A stretch of DNA of 64,000 bases, taken from positions 9,300,001 to 9,364,000 of the forward strand of contig NC_079885.1 in NCBI RefSeq assembly GCF_029227915.1. Direction: 5' to 3'. Below the pieces are notes generated by a model. That model searched no databases, was not told the origin of the DNA, and saw nothing but the letters and a program-made list of their open reading frames with translations. The position numbers and the translations under genes were made by a program. Below are positions 1 to 12,168 of the stretch, piece after piece (positions within the stretch are counted from its first letter, which is position 1; each line of letters begins with the position of its first letter). This DNA comes from Hydractinia symbiolongicarpus (lineage: Eukaryota; Cnidaria; Hydrozoa; Anthoathecata; Hydractiniidae).

Positions 1-835
1 AAATGTTTTTTTTCCACCAAAAAAGAACAAAAAATTCTCCTATTAGCTGTTATAAAAAATAAATCCTTCAACTTTGCTTCCCCGACTAACATTTAAAAGT
101 CTTTTTTTGAAGCAGGTCATTAATTCCAATTTCAATAACTTATTGGGAATTAAAAAAATAAATATCACTAATTACAAAAAGGTAAAATTGCGAAAATTTA
201 TTTGGAATAGGTTTGAATACTCCCTGTCTCTTGCAAAACGAAACAACGAGAATTTTTTAAAACCTTGTATTGCTTTTAAACATCAAAATGAAGGATACAA
301 CAACAAAAATGCGTTCAATAAAATATAAGTTTAACAAAATATACATTCTTCAATTCCGTTTACGCTTTCATTACGTACCACATCACTTAAACTGTTTAGG
401 TGGAATCGTTTATATTCGCATGACATGACAGCTAAGGGGATATTTTTTTAAATATCATAGACGTAGAAGACCCCAAAGGCTCTTCTAAAATATTTCAAAA
501 TATCATGGGCATAGAAGAGCTCTGGGGACAACGTTGATCGCCTGAGGAACATAGCTACATAAGAGGAAAAAGGTGTTTGTATTAGAAAGTTTTGCGGTTC
601 AGTTAGATCGCAAAAATTTATGCATTTGAAGGAATAAACTTTCTGCGGTTTGTGAATATGATTTTATTTCTGCGGTAAAAAAACCTTTGCGCTGGGAAAA
701 TAGTTTTCTTGGTTTCCTGATTCAAACAACTTTCTTGAAATTATGTATTGTAAAAGGAGTAAAATAAAAAACGAATAGCTTTCTAAATACCATGACGTTT
801 TTAATCCTAAACTAAAATAGTTTCGCATTTACAAT
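1..835. other. gene-free A+T-rich flank
   Basis: I see no supported gene here. An 84-codon open frame at 74-328 has a lysine/asparagine-rich composition expected from A+T-rich noncoding DNA and no recognisable motif. Around 505-530 there is a short sequence (ctctggggacaacgttg) resembling the CTGGGGACGAGGTTG-like dispersed motif seen elsewhere in the window. Confidence 0.5.
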
Positions 836-841
836 GTCTAC

Positions 842-3260
842 CCAAAAAGGTCTACTGCAGGAAATAGCATCAGGTATCCAAGGAAACACGATTCAGGCCA
901 CGATGACGAGAAAGACTGCTGAGAAAATTCAGACTCAAAGATCGGAGGCTTTTAAATTGATAGATAAGAGCTATAAGAAATAACACTTCCATGCATGAAA
1001 TGTGCAAAAAGAATTCGAAAATTCGTGCATTGCAGCATCAACGACAATGCAAAGTTATAATGCAAAAAAGAGTGGGACAGCCGCCGCTTAGTGAGATGTA
1101 ATTACATGACATTATTATCCCTCAGGCCCAGGTGAATAAAAAAATTTTATTAATTGGAGTGAGAAAAAAGGCAGTGATTGTTACTTTGGGGAAGGAATCT
1201 GTCTAAGGTTCCTAACGAAGTGGCAGGAAACTATATCAGAAAAATAACGAGACTATTGAACGCATGGATAGAAAACAGCCCATAGAGAGTAACAACAATA
1301 AAGGCGATTCGTATTACGCAAGCTTTACTACTGCAGAAACCCTCCAAAAATGTGAAAGCTCTTGAAAGAAGATTTGAATTATGTCAAAAAAGGTTAAATA
1401 GTCTTTATTGAATCATAATCTCGGCTTCCACAATTGTCAGAAAGATAAAATTTAAGAGCAATCTCAAAAAGATTTAAGCCTCAGACGATTGCAAACAAAA
1501 AATTTCGTGGGTGCAAAATATACGATATAATAGTGAGAAGAAATTTGGATAAAACATGGTTGGATGAAACACAATGAAAACTATGAGAATCGAATACACT
1601 AACTCGTATTAGATTGAGTAAAATATGCAGTGGATTTTGCGTAAAACGAGACACAAAAACTAAGTTGAAACAAACCTAAGTTAAAACATTTTGTGCGAAT
1701 TGGCACCCATTAAATATGTAGGACTCGAAAAAAGTTGTGTCAAAGTTGTAAACAAACAATTAAAAGTTGAGTGGTTTTAAAAATCATCAATGCTGCAAGA
1801 AACATATTCAGTTGCAGAATTACCATGACATCCATGGAAATGCGAACTGAGAGATGATCTAAAAGTTGTGCAACTGCCAGATGAACCTGTTCTGAAGGTT
1901 AGCTTAGAAAAAAATGACGCCTATGTTTTCGCTTTGGCAAAGAGTCTCCAAGAAAAATAATTTATAAAGGAAACCTTATCTCCACATAAATATATAGTCT
2001 TAAGTGTTTAATGGTCGTGCAGAATCTTTTATTACAACAAACATCCTACAAAAGCCTAACATTAACAAGGAAACAATGGAAAGAAGAATTTTATTGTAAC
2101 GAGAGGAGAAAATAGATTGTTTGATTTTCTGTCTTTCAAAGTCAATAAAACGTACGAATTATTTCAACTCGATCAATATTATCCAACTCATTTAACAAAT
2201 AAATGTTTCGCTGCAAGATTAATGTTGCACTACGACTTTTAGCTAAGTCTGAAAACATTCTTCCTACTGCTAACTAACGAAACAATGCAAGAGCTCATTT
2301 AAAACGTCCTGAAGCCAACCCATTGCACATTGATCTATTACTACAAGGACTGTAAATTATATAAATTTTGATCTGGACGAAGACAAGGTTTTAAAACAAG
2401 CTCTTCATAATTGGGTAGCTGGGGCATCGACTTCTGATGTAGACGAATGGCGAACGCTTGTAGGTAGTTACATCTATGGTAATACTGATGTTGATCTTCG
2501 TAAGTCAATCGATAAATTTTCCAAACTGCTAAATACGAAAAAAATTGATGTCTTTGACAGCTAGATGATTTTTAGGAAATAGAGCTTTGACCTACTAAAT
2601 CCATATGGTCTTTTTATTGGCTACTATCCTGACGCTTTGAAACGGTTTTGGATCATTAAACCTTCTTATTTTGAACAGACAAAGCTGTCATTTGCAAATA
2701 GTGAAATTACGGTTACATTGGAAGGGAATAACTCTCGGCTGCATTTGTGGGTGCAGATTTTGATAAAATGAAATACGTTGCAGAGAAAGTAAAAGATTGG
2801 ATGTAGCTAACAAATATGTGTTTTGTCCGTAATTACAAAAATTTATCCTAATCTGCATATGCAGTCTACATCCATGGTTTACGGCATAGGTTTAATTACA
2901 TCATGAGAACAATTGGCAATATATCAGATCTGTTTAACCCCGCGAAGACGTTATCTGACAACTATTATTGACGGCTTTGTTTAATGACTGCGTATGCAAT
3001 GAATTTGAACGTAAGTTGTTTTCATTTCCTGTGAATTGGAAAAGATTGGGATGTTTATTCCTGCAGAACGCTGCTCAATTGAGTATGAAAATTCTCGTTT
3101 ATTTACTGCTAACATAATAATAAATAAAGTTGGTGCCTTGAAAGATGTAACGATACAACCGCAGAGAAAAAAAATTGGTATGCTCAATACCATCAAAGAA
3201 GAACAAAAGTAAACGCTACTTAAAAAGACTAGATGAAATACAAGAAAAGCTAAAATGTGA
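842..3260 (+). mobile_element. decayed retroelement with reverse-transcriptase remnants
   Basis: Several short plus-strand open stretches separated by stops and frameshifts lie here. The best is at about 2597-2770: a TyrTyrPro motif, then FWIIKPSYFEQTKLSFAN and a Thr-Leu-Glu-Gly stretch, followed by Lys-Val-Lys-Asp-Trp near 2789-2803 and SAYAVYIHGLRHRFNYIMRT at about 2850-2910. From memory this order matches the C-terminal part of a reverse-transcriptase family abundant in cnidarian and other invertebrate genomes. Two further open stretches, about 835-980 and 2347-2560, may be other parts of the same element, but I do not recognise them. No intact frame, long terminal repeat or target duplication was found, so it is a fossil. 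Family assignment is tentative; that this is broken mobile DNA is more certain. Confidence 0.55.
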
Positions 3261-6200
3261 TGCCATTTGACTCAGCCCAGCAAACACACAACGTTGCAGG
3301 TGTTTAAGGGTGTTTAACCTCACGGCCAAAACCTAAAATCCATGTTGTCAGCAGTTTATAGATCAAATGAGCAGGAAAAGAAGAGGTCGAATAACAGAAG
3401 GATCTTATATGTTGACCCGTATATCCATGGTTCACCAAGGGTGGTTTACACCTAGTATTTACTTGCGTAAATAGAAGGCTTTCTGATAAGTGTGTTAGTA
3501 AATCCATGAACTGGATACGAACGAAGCTTAATGGATAGAAAAAGCAACACAAAATTTTGGTTGGAGTTTAATATATCCTAGTCCCCAAGGTTTATTGCCT
3601 ATGTCAAAGCCGCTAACGCTTGATTGACGGCAAAAGGCAAAAGCCCCAGGGGACGGTTAAACATTGCTTTATTTTTAAAATTTATTTGTTCATAAAATAG
3701 GCGTTTCTTCTTTGTTGCTGTTGTGTTCGTGATTAATGGATGAAAAGAATGGATGTAAAGATACAACCACAAACCATCTTTAGTCGTAGAAAGTATTACA
3801 TTGTTCATATTTTTTGCAAAATTTTAGGCTCAGGTTGTTCTTAATTATAAAAAAAAGATATGAGCCTAAGCTGTTCTTATTTTGTTGTTATTTTTAAGCA
3901 AAATCCGAGTCTCTCGTTTTTATAAAATTTTTCTTGTAAAAAAGCTTGCATATTGTTAAACCACGCTCATTAAAAAATGACAGTGTATTTCAGCCTTTAA
4001 AATGTTAAATATTTGGTAACATGAAACCAGCCGCAATGTGACATTAAAAGTACAATAAAATATAATAAGAGGAACAAGAGATGTATCGAATGCATAGGCT
4101 GAAAACACACTATAATAATTCTTTTTAGATGTTTTAAATATTTAAAAAAACCTTTATTTCTTCTGTCATCCAGGATGACGATATGTCCGTATCACATCCC
4201 AGATGCAAGAAAAAATAAAAGACACCCTGGGGACGAGGTTGTGGAAAACGTTAATAGCCACACAAAATATTTATGGAAACTAGGTTGGTTTGTAATTTGA
4301 ATAATTTTGAGCATTTACAAAAAAAATTCTATAGCAAAGTTATTAATTTTGAGGCTTCATATCGCGAAAAAAAACTTAAAACCTAAAAAAATATATAAAT
4401 ACAAATTGAAATAAAACTGTCACATATTAAATCAACAGACTTTTATCTTTCCAGGGTCCCAAAGCTTATTATCACCTAAGCACTGGGAAGTAGTACTGGG
4501 AACGAGATTGTAAATCCGTAAATGTAAAATCTATTAATTATTTTAAAGTTTTTAAACAATAAAAGTTCTGGTACCTCTTGTATCATCTTAATAAAATATA
4601 TAAACAATAAATAGACAAAGAAATTATTTTATGTCTTGCCTGGGCCTGCCTGAAGTTGCTAGAATAGTGCTCCATCACATTGTTTTATCGGTTATCCTTC
4701 TTAAATAAAAACAATAATATTTGTGGCGGAGAGCTAATTATAACATTAAAAAACATAAACATAGTTCAATCGGAAGCTTAAACGAATAAGAAATTTTTTC
4801 GTTGTCAATCAGAAATCTCGGCATCGATGTTTTTACCAAAACATAAACAAACTGAAGAAATTACCTGCAAGACTTTAGAAATCAAGCAGACATTCTCACG
4901 GTCGCCATTATTAAAACTTATAATTTATTAATTTGCATAATTAAGAAAACAATTGTTATGACCACGTGCACATATTTGTGTTTGAAATTCAGGTCTGACC
5001 ATGTGCCTACATGTCCAACATTGATAATAAAGACGTTGGACTTATGGCTTGCAAGGATTCTAAAAAAAGGTACGTTTAAATTTTAAAAATCTTAAACTTT
5101 AAAAACTTTAGGCTACACCATTATTACTGCTCAAGATTTTTTTCTGTTGGTGTTTGTATGTCTTAGCAGTTTTAGAAATATCTAGCTTTAGAAATAAATA
5201 TATATCTAATTTGTGCACTGGGAAGGCTTAAAAATACACTTTCAATTTTTTAGCCTAAAAATTTACGTAAACAAGTCTTGGGCTAATTTATGCAGACACA
5301 ACTATTTTAAAAGAATCAAGACTAAATTTTTAAAATTTTAAGAATATTTTATGAATAATGCGAAGACACGATCATCAGACACCATCTTTTGTGTGTGAAA
5401 AATTCACATATTCTCCATAGAAGTAACAATCTTCTTTCTTCTGTTGGAAAAAGTCTTTCTCGTTTTAGTCAACCATGTTTTAAATGTTATCGCATTTCTT
5501 AACAATTTTAAAATAACATATTAGTCAATTTTTTTACAAACATTTAAGAATATCAGTTTGTAGAATTATTTAGGGCTAAAAGTGCAATTTCCTAAGAATC
5601 ATGACGCTCGAAACAAAAAAAATACGATTCTTACAGAAAAATTTGTGAAACATAGAAAGTTACTTTGCAAGGTATTAAATCTTGGGGGTATATTTAACCT
5701 AGCTAGGTAAAATGGTACAAAAAACCAATTTACAAAAATAATAGGGGTTTTTATAACTGATAGTTTCTTCCTAAATCCTACAAAAGCCGCTCTCAAGGGA
5801 TTTAAAAACTTCTAGGGATATGTCAGATTATATGTACCCATTAAAGTGTGCAGAAAACGATAAGAAAGAACAAATATTTACGATTGGGATTGGTTAAAGT
5901 TGCAGAGAAGAATAACAACATAAATAAAAAAGTAGTAGAAACAAAGAATTAATGCAATAGATCAAAAAGCATCAAATGAAACTCAAACAAGGAATAAGTA
6001 ATAGACATATTGCAGTTAGTTTAAAAAAGTTCTAACTCTTGGAGATATAACACACATTAGCTATTAAAATACAGTCTTTTTTTTTATATATTAGATATGT
6101 CTACTTTCTAAAAAAAACATCTTTTTTTTCTCCCATGTCATGGTTGACTATAGAGGAATTAAATACATTTTACACTTGATGGACAAAACAAAACAAAATT

Positions 6201-9200
6201 AAAATCTGAAAATTCTTGACACAGTATTGAACTGGAATGTTTTGAAGTTAAAATATCCTTTTTAAATTATCCTTTCTTCTTTTCAGCAGAGGTGTTTACT
6301 GAAACTAAAGCATGCGAATTTTCAATATGTTTTGAGCTAAACTTTTGCTACATTTTCTATAAAAGATAAATGCAATCTTTAAAGACTCAGTTTGTTTTCC
6401 TTTAAAATTTTGATGATGCTTATTTCTTTTTCGCCCACTACGAAGCATTAACGTTGCATTTTTTTCTAAAAAAAATATTGCAAGAAGGTTTTACCAATGA
6501 CGCAAGGACTAACTTTTTATATCATGTTATATGTTTTCTAGCTTTTGCCATAACTTTTGTTTCTTTTTCGGTAAATTTTTAATTCAACTTTACAAAAAGG
6601 CTATTATGGTATGTTTCAAAACTTTGATTTTTAGTTTGAAAAGATCCTCAGATTTACGTATTAAGTTAAATTTTGTTGGTATGGTTTGGTTACATATATA
6701 GGATAGCTAATTCAGTCGTAGCTACTTGCCTAAAACAGTATTCCTTCGTTTGAGTAAAGTTTATTGATACAAACCATTTTTTTAAGTAAAATTTTGCAGT
6801 TTCCAGCATTTTTAAAAGTTTGGTTGGTCTTAACCTTCTTATATATGAGTTACGTGTATACATCCAGCAGGTAAGAAGAAGAATCGTTGTATATTGGATT
6901 GATTTTCATTTATATATACAATCAAGTAGCTATAATGGTCAGCCATTATGAATAAACGCAACTAAAACGTTTGTGTTTCGAAACTTTTGACAACAACATT
7001 GACTCGATTGCTGTCGAACGGTCGTTACAACGGTTTCAAACATTTGGCGGGAAAAATTTAAAAACTCAGCATTGTTTGTTTACTAACAACTTTGCGTTAG
7101 GCTGTATACCGTTACATACCGTTCTATTTTGTACACATTGACGTTATTATGTTTTACGTTGATCTATAATAATGTTATATTTAAAGTGTTGTCATAATCA
7201 TTCCCCTACCTGGGGGATGATTAAAATGGTGACAAATGACTCACCTTGGCGGTCATTCCCTTTAATATTTATTTAGTTATTTTTTTCACGGGATGATTCA
7301 TTATAAATAATATGGTTTGGGCCATATTATGATAAATCTTTGTAAAACGATCAATTTTTTATGAAATGTTTTTTTTACAATTTTAAAGTAGTAGGTACTT
7401 TATTCCTTTTCGTCTGTCCCCACCTAACCACCCTCGAAGTTTAAAAATAATTTTATAAGCGCCCACATCTAATAAGTGACCAGGGCGGTTGAAAGTAAGC
7501 GCTGGGGCAGTATGTACAGGTATTTAAATGTGCGTAATTTTGATATCGATATGTATCACCTTCAAGCTTTTTCATGTCTTGCAAAAAGGTTTTCACGTTT
7601 GTTGTGTTGCCCCTCCCTGACACTTACAGCAGGCACTACAAGACAATTTTTAAATTTTAGACTGGAATAAAACAGTAAATTTATTATATTTATGATTTTT
7701 TTTTCTGGTTAAAAATGCTGTAGCTAAATAAATATAAAAGCATAAAACGAGCATTATTTACAAAATAGTATTATAACTACCCCATCTTTTTTTGCACGCT
7801 CATTTCTAAAATCAGAATTTAGGAATTTTATTTATGTATTAAAAGTTTTTAGCACATCTATATTCTATATTCCAGATGTTATTTTTTTTAACAGTCACGT
7901 ACCTACAACATATACTACCCCCTCCCCCCCGTCACGCAAAGCAGCAGTATTCTGCTGTGGACAAGTTTGGCCGCCAACCTCGTTCCCAGTACAACTAACT
8001 TAAAGGGGAAGATGTTCGTATAGCCGTCCCGATTTGAGTAAAAAGTAATCATCTCTGGGTACGAGATTGGTTCGTTGGCATCATTGAAGTGGACAATAAA
8101 AGACATTAAGTTAACGGCTACATGGTAGAAACAACATACCTTTTATGCAATAATCGTGTATGCAGTTGATACTACCTCAAGGTAATATCTGTGAACCTAT
8201 AAGTAATGATCCACTACAGAAGCATTCACAGGAAAAACATTCATAGTTTAAAGGAATGTTTGATTCGCGAGAATTATTACTTACGTATGTGAAATTAATT
8301 TTCTCTATTTTTAAGAAAGTTAATTAGTCGACAGCAAGACAGAAATACCAATTTTAACGTTGGCAACGACGAATTTGTTTTGAAATTTTTTTAAATGCTA
8401 CTCAAATTCAAAGTTTTATGTGTTAGAACTTCGCCCCTAAAGGGCAAAACCTCCAGAGTTAGGTTAAAGATTTGACGTTACACATCTGCACATCCCCAGG
8501 GTTTCTTTTCCTTTTGCTTTTATTACGAAATTATGAAAAAGGCAAATCACCCTAGAACGTAGTTGGTTTGCACAGATAAAGTATATTTTTTCAGAAAAAT
8601 ATTTTTTTATCATTTTCATGTAAAGTAGTTTTATATAATTTCTGATCGTTGAATGTGATTCTCACGAAGCTTTGACATCTAAATCCTCTCAATTATATGC
8701 TGACAGCAGCTGTTGTTGACATAGAAACATTTGAAATATGATCTTGCCACAGGCTGATGCAATAGGGGATTTCCCTATCACTGGGAAAAATTATACCATT
8801 TTGTACGGAAAAAGCCATTATTGTTTCATTAACGTATGGTCTTTGGTGCAAGATTGAAATTTAAAGAGGATTATTTTATCGTGGAGTTTTAAGGCTTCCA
8901 TTTTGGTAAGTGATTGATGTGTCACGATATAAAATGCGAAGGCTTGGTGATTGTGTGAAGAGAATAAGCAAACATGGCGAGAAAAAATTGCTAAAAAAAT
9001 TATGCTAAAAAAAGTTTGAAAATTGTAGAAGAAGAAGGTAAAAATAAAATTAGTGCATGGTCTGAACTTTGAAGTTTAATCAAGACGTGCGCGTTTGCTG
9101 TCTGCATCACTAATCCTGTTTCTTTAGGTAGAGAAGAAGGAGAATATAAAAGGCCTTATCCCTACAACAAAGACGGAGAGTTGACTTACAAAGCCTCTAT

Positions 9201-9247
9201 AGCATTCAAAATTTGCTATAAGAAACTTTAGATTTTTTTATGTTTTA
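3261..9247. other. intergenic, repeat-rich, no supported gene
   Basis: About 6 kb without a convincing gene. Short dispersed motifs are visible: CTGGGGACGAGGTTG-like sequences at about 4224-4244, 4491-4512, 7973-7995 (reverse) and 8050-8073, and a GCAAAATTTTAG-plus-TGTTCTTA motif at about 3814-3890 that recurs near 20.1 kb. Short open frames here show no domain, no codon bias and no splice-consistent extension. Confidence 0.45.
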
Positions 9248-9705
9248 GTGACGTTCAAGCTAGGTGGAAAGCATCTTGCGGACTCGAAAATTTTTGCTTT
9301 GTACTTATCAAAAGTGATGAAATATTGCAGTCTTCACCATGTGGTTACTACTACAAACTCAAGCGCGTACATTCTGGGAGAAAAACGTCTTTTAATTATT
9401 TTGACGCCATACATAGTTGTATTAAAACTTTTTCATGCTCACAATTTCAAAACAGGTCAGTAAGGGTTTTTCTTTTCTGAACATATGTTAAACAATGACT
9501 ATGATATATACACAGCATGGAAGCGAAGCTGATCTATATAAACAAAGAAATTGATGAAAGCCTAAAATATGCTTCAACACATTTGATCTTTGCACGAAAA
9601 ACTCTGTTAAAAAAGCGAAGTAAAAAGTTTTTTTTTCTTTCCAAGCTATTTTTATTTTTGTCAACGCTGCAGAATTTTGTTTTTGTTTTGTTAGAGCGGT
9701 TTTGA
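9248..9705 (+). CDS. possible two-exon coding fragment, unidentified
   Basis: A stretch at about 9248-9455 lies between an acceptor-like TTTTAG and a donor-like ACAG|GTCAGT. It is open for about 70 codons in two frames. In the more protein-like frame it has Cys, Trp and a Gly-Tyr-Tyr-Tyr-Lys motif. A second open stretch follows an acceptor ACACAG at about 9516 and encodes a lysine-rich segment starting Met-Glu-Ala-Lys-Leu. The two join in that frame without a stop (AG + C). No start, end or family was recognised, and chance is a real alternative. Confidence 0.22.
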
Positions 9706-9749
9706 ATTAATTTACATCTTTTAGAGTTCTCAAAATAAACAGGCACACA

Positions 9750-12168
9750 AAGAAACCAGTGAAATGCACTGTATCAGTAAGGCTGATAACAAAATCCACT
9801 TTAAGCAGAAGGCTAGAACTTAAATTTTCCTGAGCAATAATAATCTTATTCAGTTCCCACCCTTTTTGAACTTGTTGCAATCATTCAATGACTTTTAATT
9901 TTTCGCTATTTACCTACAGTTATTATTATGCAAATGTGGAATTTCACATATCGCATCTATTTTTTTTCAGAAAAAAAAAAAAAAAGAAAAAAAAAAAAAC
10001 GCGGGGAAAACTGCTGTAAAATAAATTATCTGCATTCTTTATGAACTAGGAATTTCATTAAGTGGATATTTTATTCACATTCTCATTGCAAACGATTGAT
10101 TTGTTGATCACATCACTATTGTTTACAATATTAGCTGTAATAAAAAGATAATTTCGTTGTCTGGACGCGTCTAAAGATTTCTTTTATCTGTATTCTGTCA
10201 CTAAAACGATGGGATTATAAAGTTTATTCGATAGAATTTTATTTGTTGACATTTGACATCAATGTTGCACACGTGGCATTTATGACTCACGTCATAGCTA
10301 TGAACTTGATAATGACAATGCAAAATAATTAGCTTGGATAAAAAAAAACATTCCAGCTTTGCTCAGCGATATTCTGCAGGCTCATCAACAAACAAATTGA
10401 CAGATTTATTGTGGAGACGTGTGTTGATTTGTAGTTTAGCAAGCATTATATTGATAAAGACCAGCGAAGAAGTAAGATTGCTATCATTTTGATAATCTGT
10501 TGGTAATGCCACATTTAAAATGTTTTCTACAGCGGTCAAAAATTGTAATTAAAAAAATTAGAAAGATAAAGCGGTGAGATACACGTATTTTTTTTACGAA
10601 ACATATTTTTTTAAGTTCAGTCTGGGTTTTTTTTAAAAAAAATATTTACAGAGCCTGCCCCTCATTATCTATCAATGTTTCGAAAATTAGTACTTGTTTT
10701 TTAGCCTCGTGTTTCTTAATTTTTTTTCTAATATAAAACGGGAAGTGTTTTGCTATGCTTTGTAATGTTTACGGCCCAAGATAATTCATGCCCCGATTCG
10801 TAATGTTTATCTATATTTTTTGTCCGAAATTTCAATCCTTTGTCCACATTCCTACTCGAAAAGTATTTTTTGCGGATTGTGTCTATTCCGTCTCTTGCTG
10901 TTATTTCACTGTAATTCAATAGCGAACTTTTTTGTATAAACTTGATTCAAATATACATTAAACTCAACAACGTAAAAAAATGTTATGTTATAAAAAGTGA
11001 AAAAAACTTCTCTTTGATGCACCTCGAAGAAAAGTTTTTTTTTTAAATTAAATAGACCTTTCCCGAAATTCCTAATTATGCCAAACTCAATTAAAAATGT
11101 CGATACTAAAAATGATTCTTATCCCTAAGTTTCTTTATCAAAAGGTAGAATAAATTACCTAATTTCGTAAATATTTCTATTCGTTAAGTGCCTTAATTGC
11201 GAGCTGAGAGTTACGGTCAAACCCTTCATATGGCCGAGCTTCCTAAGTTTTGTTGTAATTGATCTCTGCTTGAAACAGAAGCTTATTAGTACAAGTAGAA
11301 AATTAAGAAGATTTTGACCGTAACATTAATACCACCAAAACAGCATTTTTACATGTCGGATTAAGTTAAAAATTTATACACACACCAATTTAATGATACT
11401 GAATATGATCTTACAGTCAAAACATATGATCCTAAAGTCAAAACATCAAAATTCTTAAATTTTAAAAACATGTTATTCGGGAACCACGTATTAATTCGAT
11501 GATGCAGCTGTGGTAGGAAAATTAACCAAAATTATTTTTAAGTAACACAGAATCCATATTTTGATTATTATTTTCAGCATAACTATTTTCTTAACTTTGC
11601 TATATTTCAAAAACAAGCAGTTTAGTATGTGGACCAATGGTGGTCTGAGAGGAAAAACAATATTTTAGTGACATCATTAGGCATCATTCAAATCCAAAGT
11701 TACAGAGCTTTTTTAGAGAGCTTAGAGAGCCTGGTACGAGTAAACTAGCGCCATTTTAAGAAATATTTTATTGCTTTTTCATTTTATTTCTGAGATCCTT
11801 ATATGTGGGCAAAGTTTAAATTCATGTCCTTTTACAGGACAATAGAAAATATCGACAACTTTTGTGGAGTCAACAAGACATCATAATTTATTCAGAGTAG
11901 TTAAACAATTCAGTCCAGTGTCATTTAGCAAATGTTGGTTTATGTGTTACGTCAAGGTTACATTTGTTTATTGACGGTTAACGAAGCTTTATCGCGGGTT
12001 TCTTTGATGCAAAAAAAAGGGGAAGTAAATCTGTAAAACTATTTTATTTTCATGGAATTCATATTTTTTTTTGAGCATGAGTTTTATGTCTCAAACAAAA
12101 ATGTATTGCATTATTTTATTTTATTTTATAGGCTGGCAACAGGACATACATTTGTTAATACAATCACG
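9750..12168. other. intergenic region upstream of the TNFR-like gene
   Basis: No supported gene. It contains an A-rich tract at about 9970-10002 and otherwise unstructured A+T-rich sequence. An acceptor-like TTTTATAG ends at 12131, just before the TNFR-like start codon, so a noncoding 5' exon may lie somewhere in this stretch; I could not place it. Confidence 0.4.
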
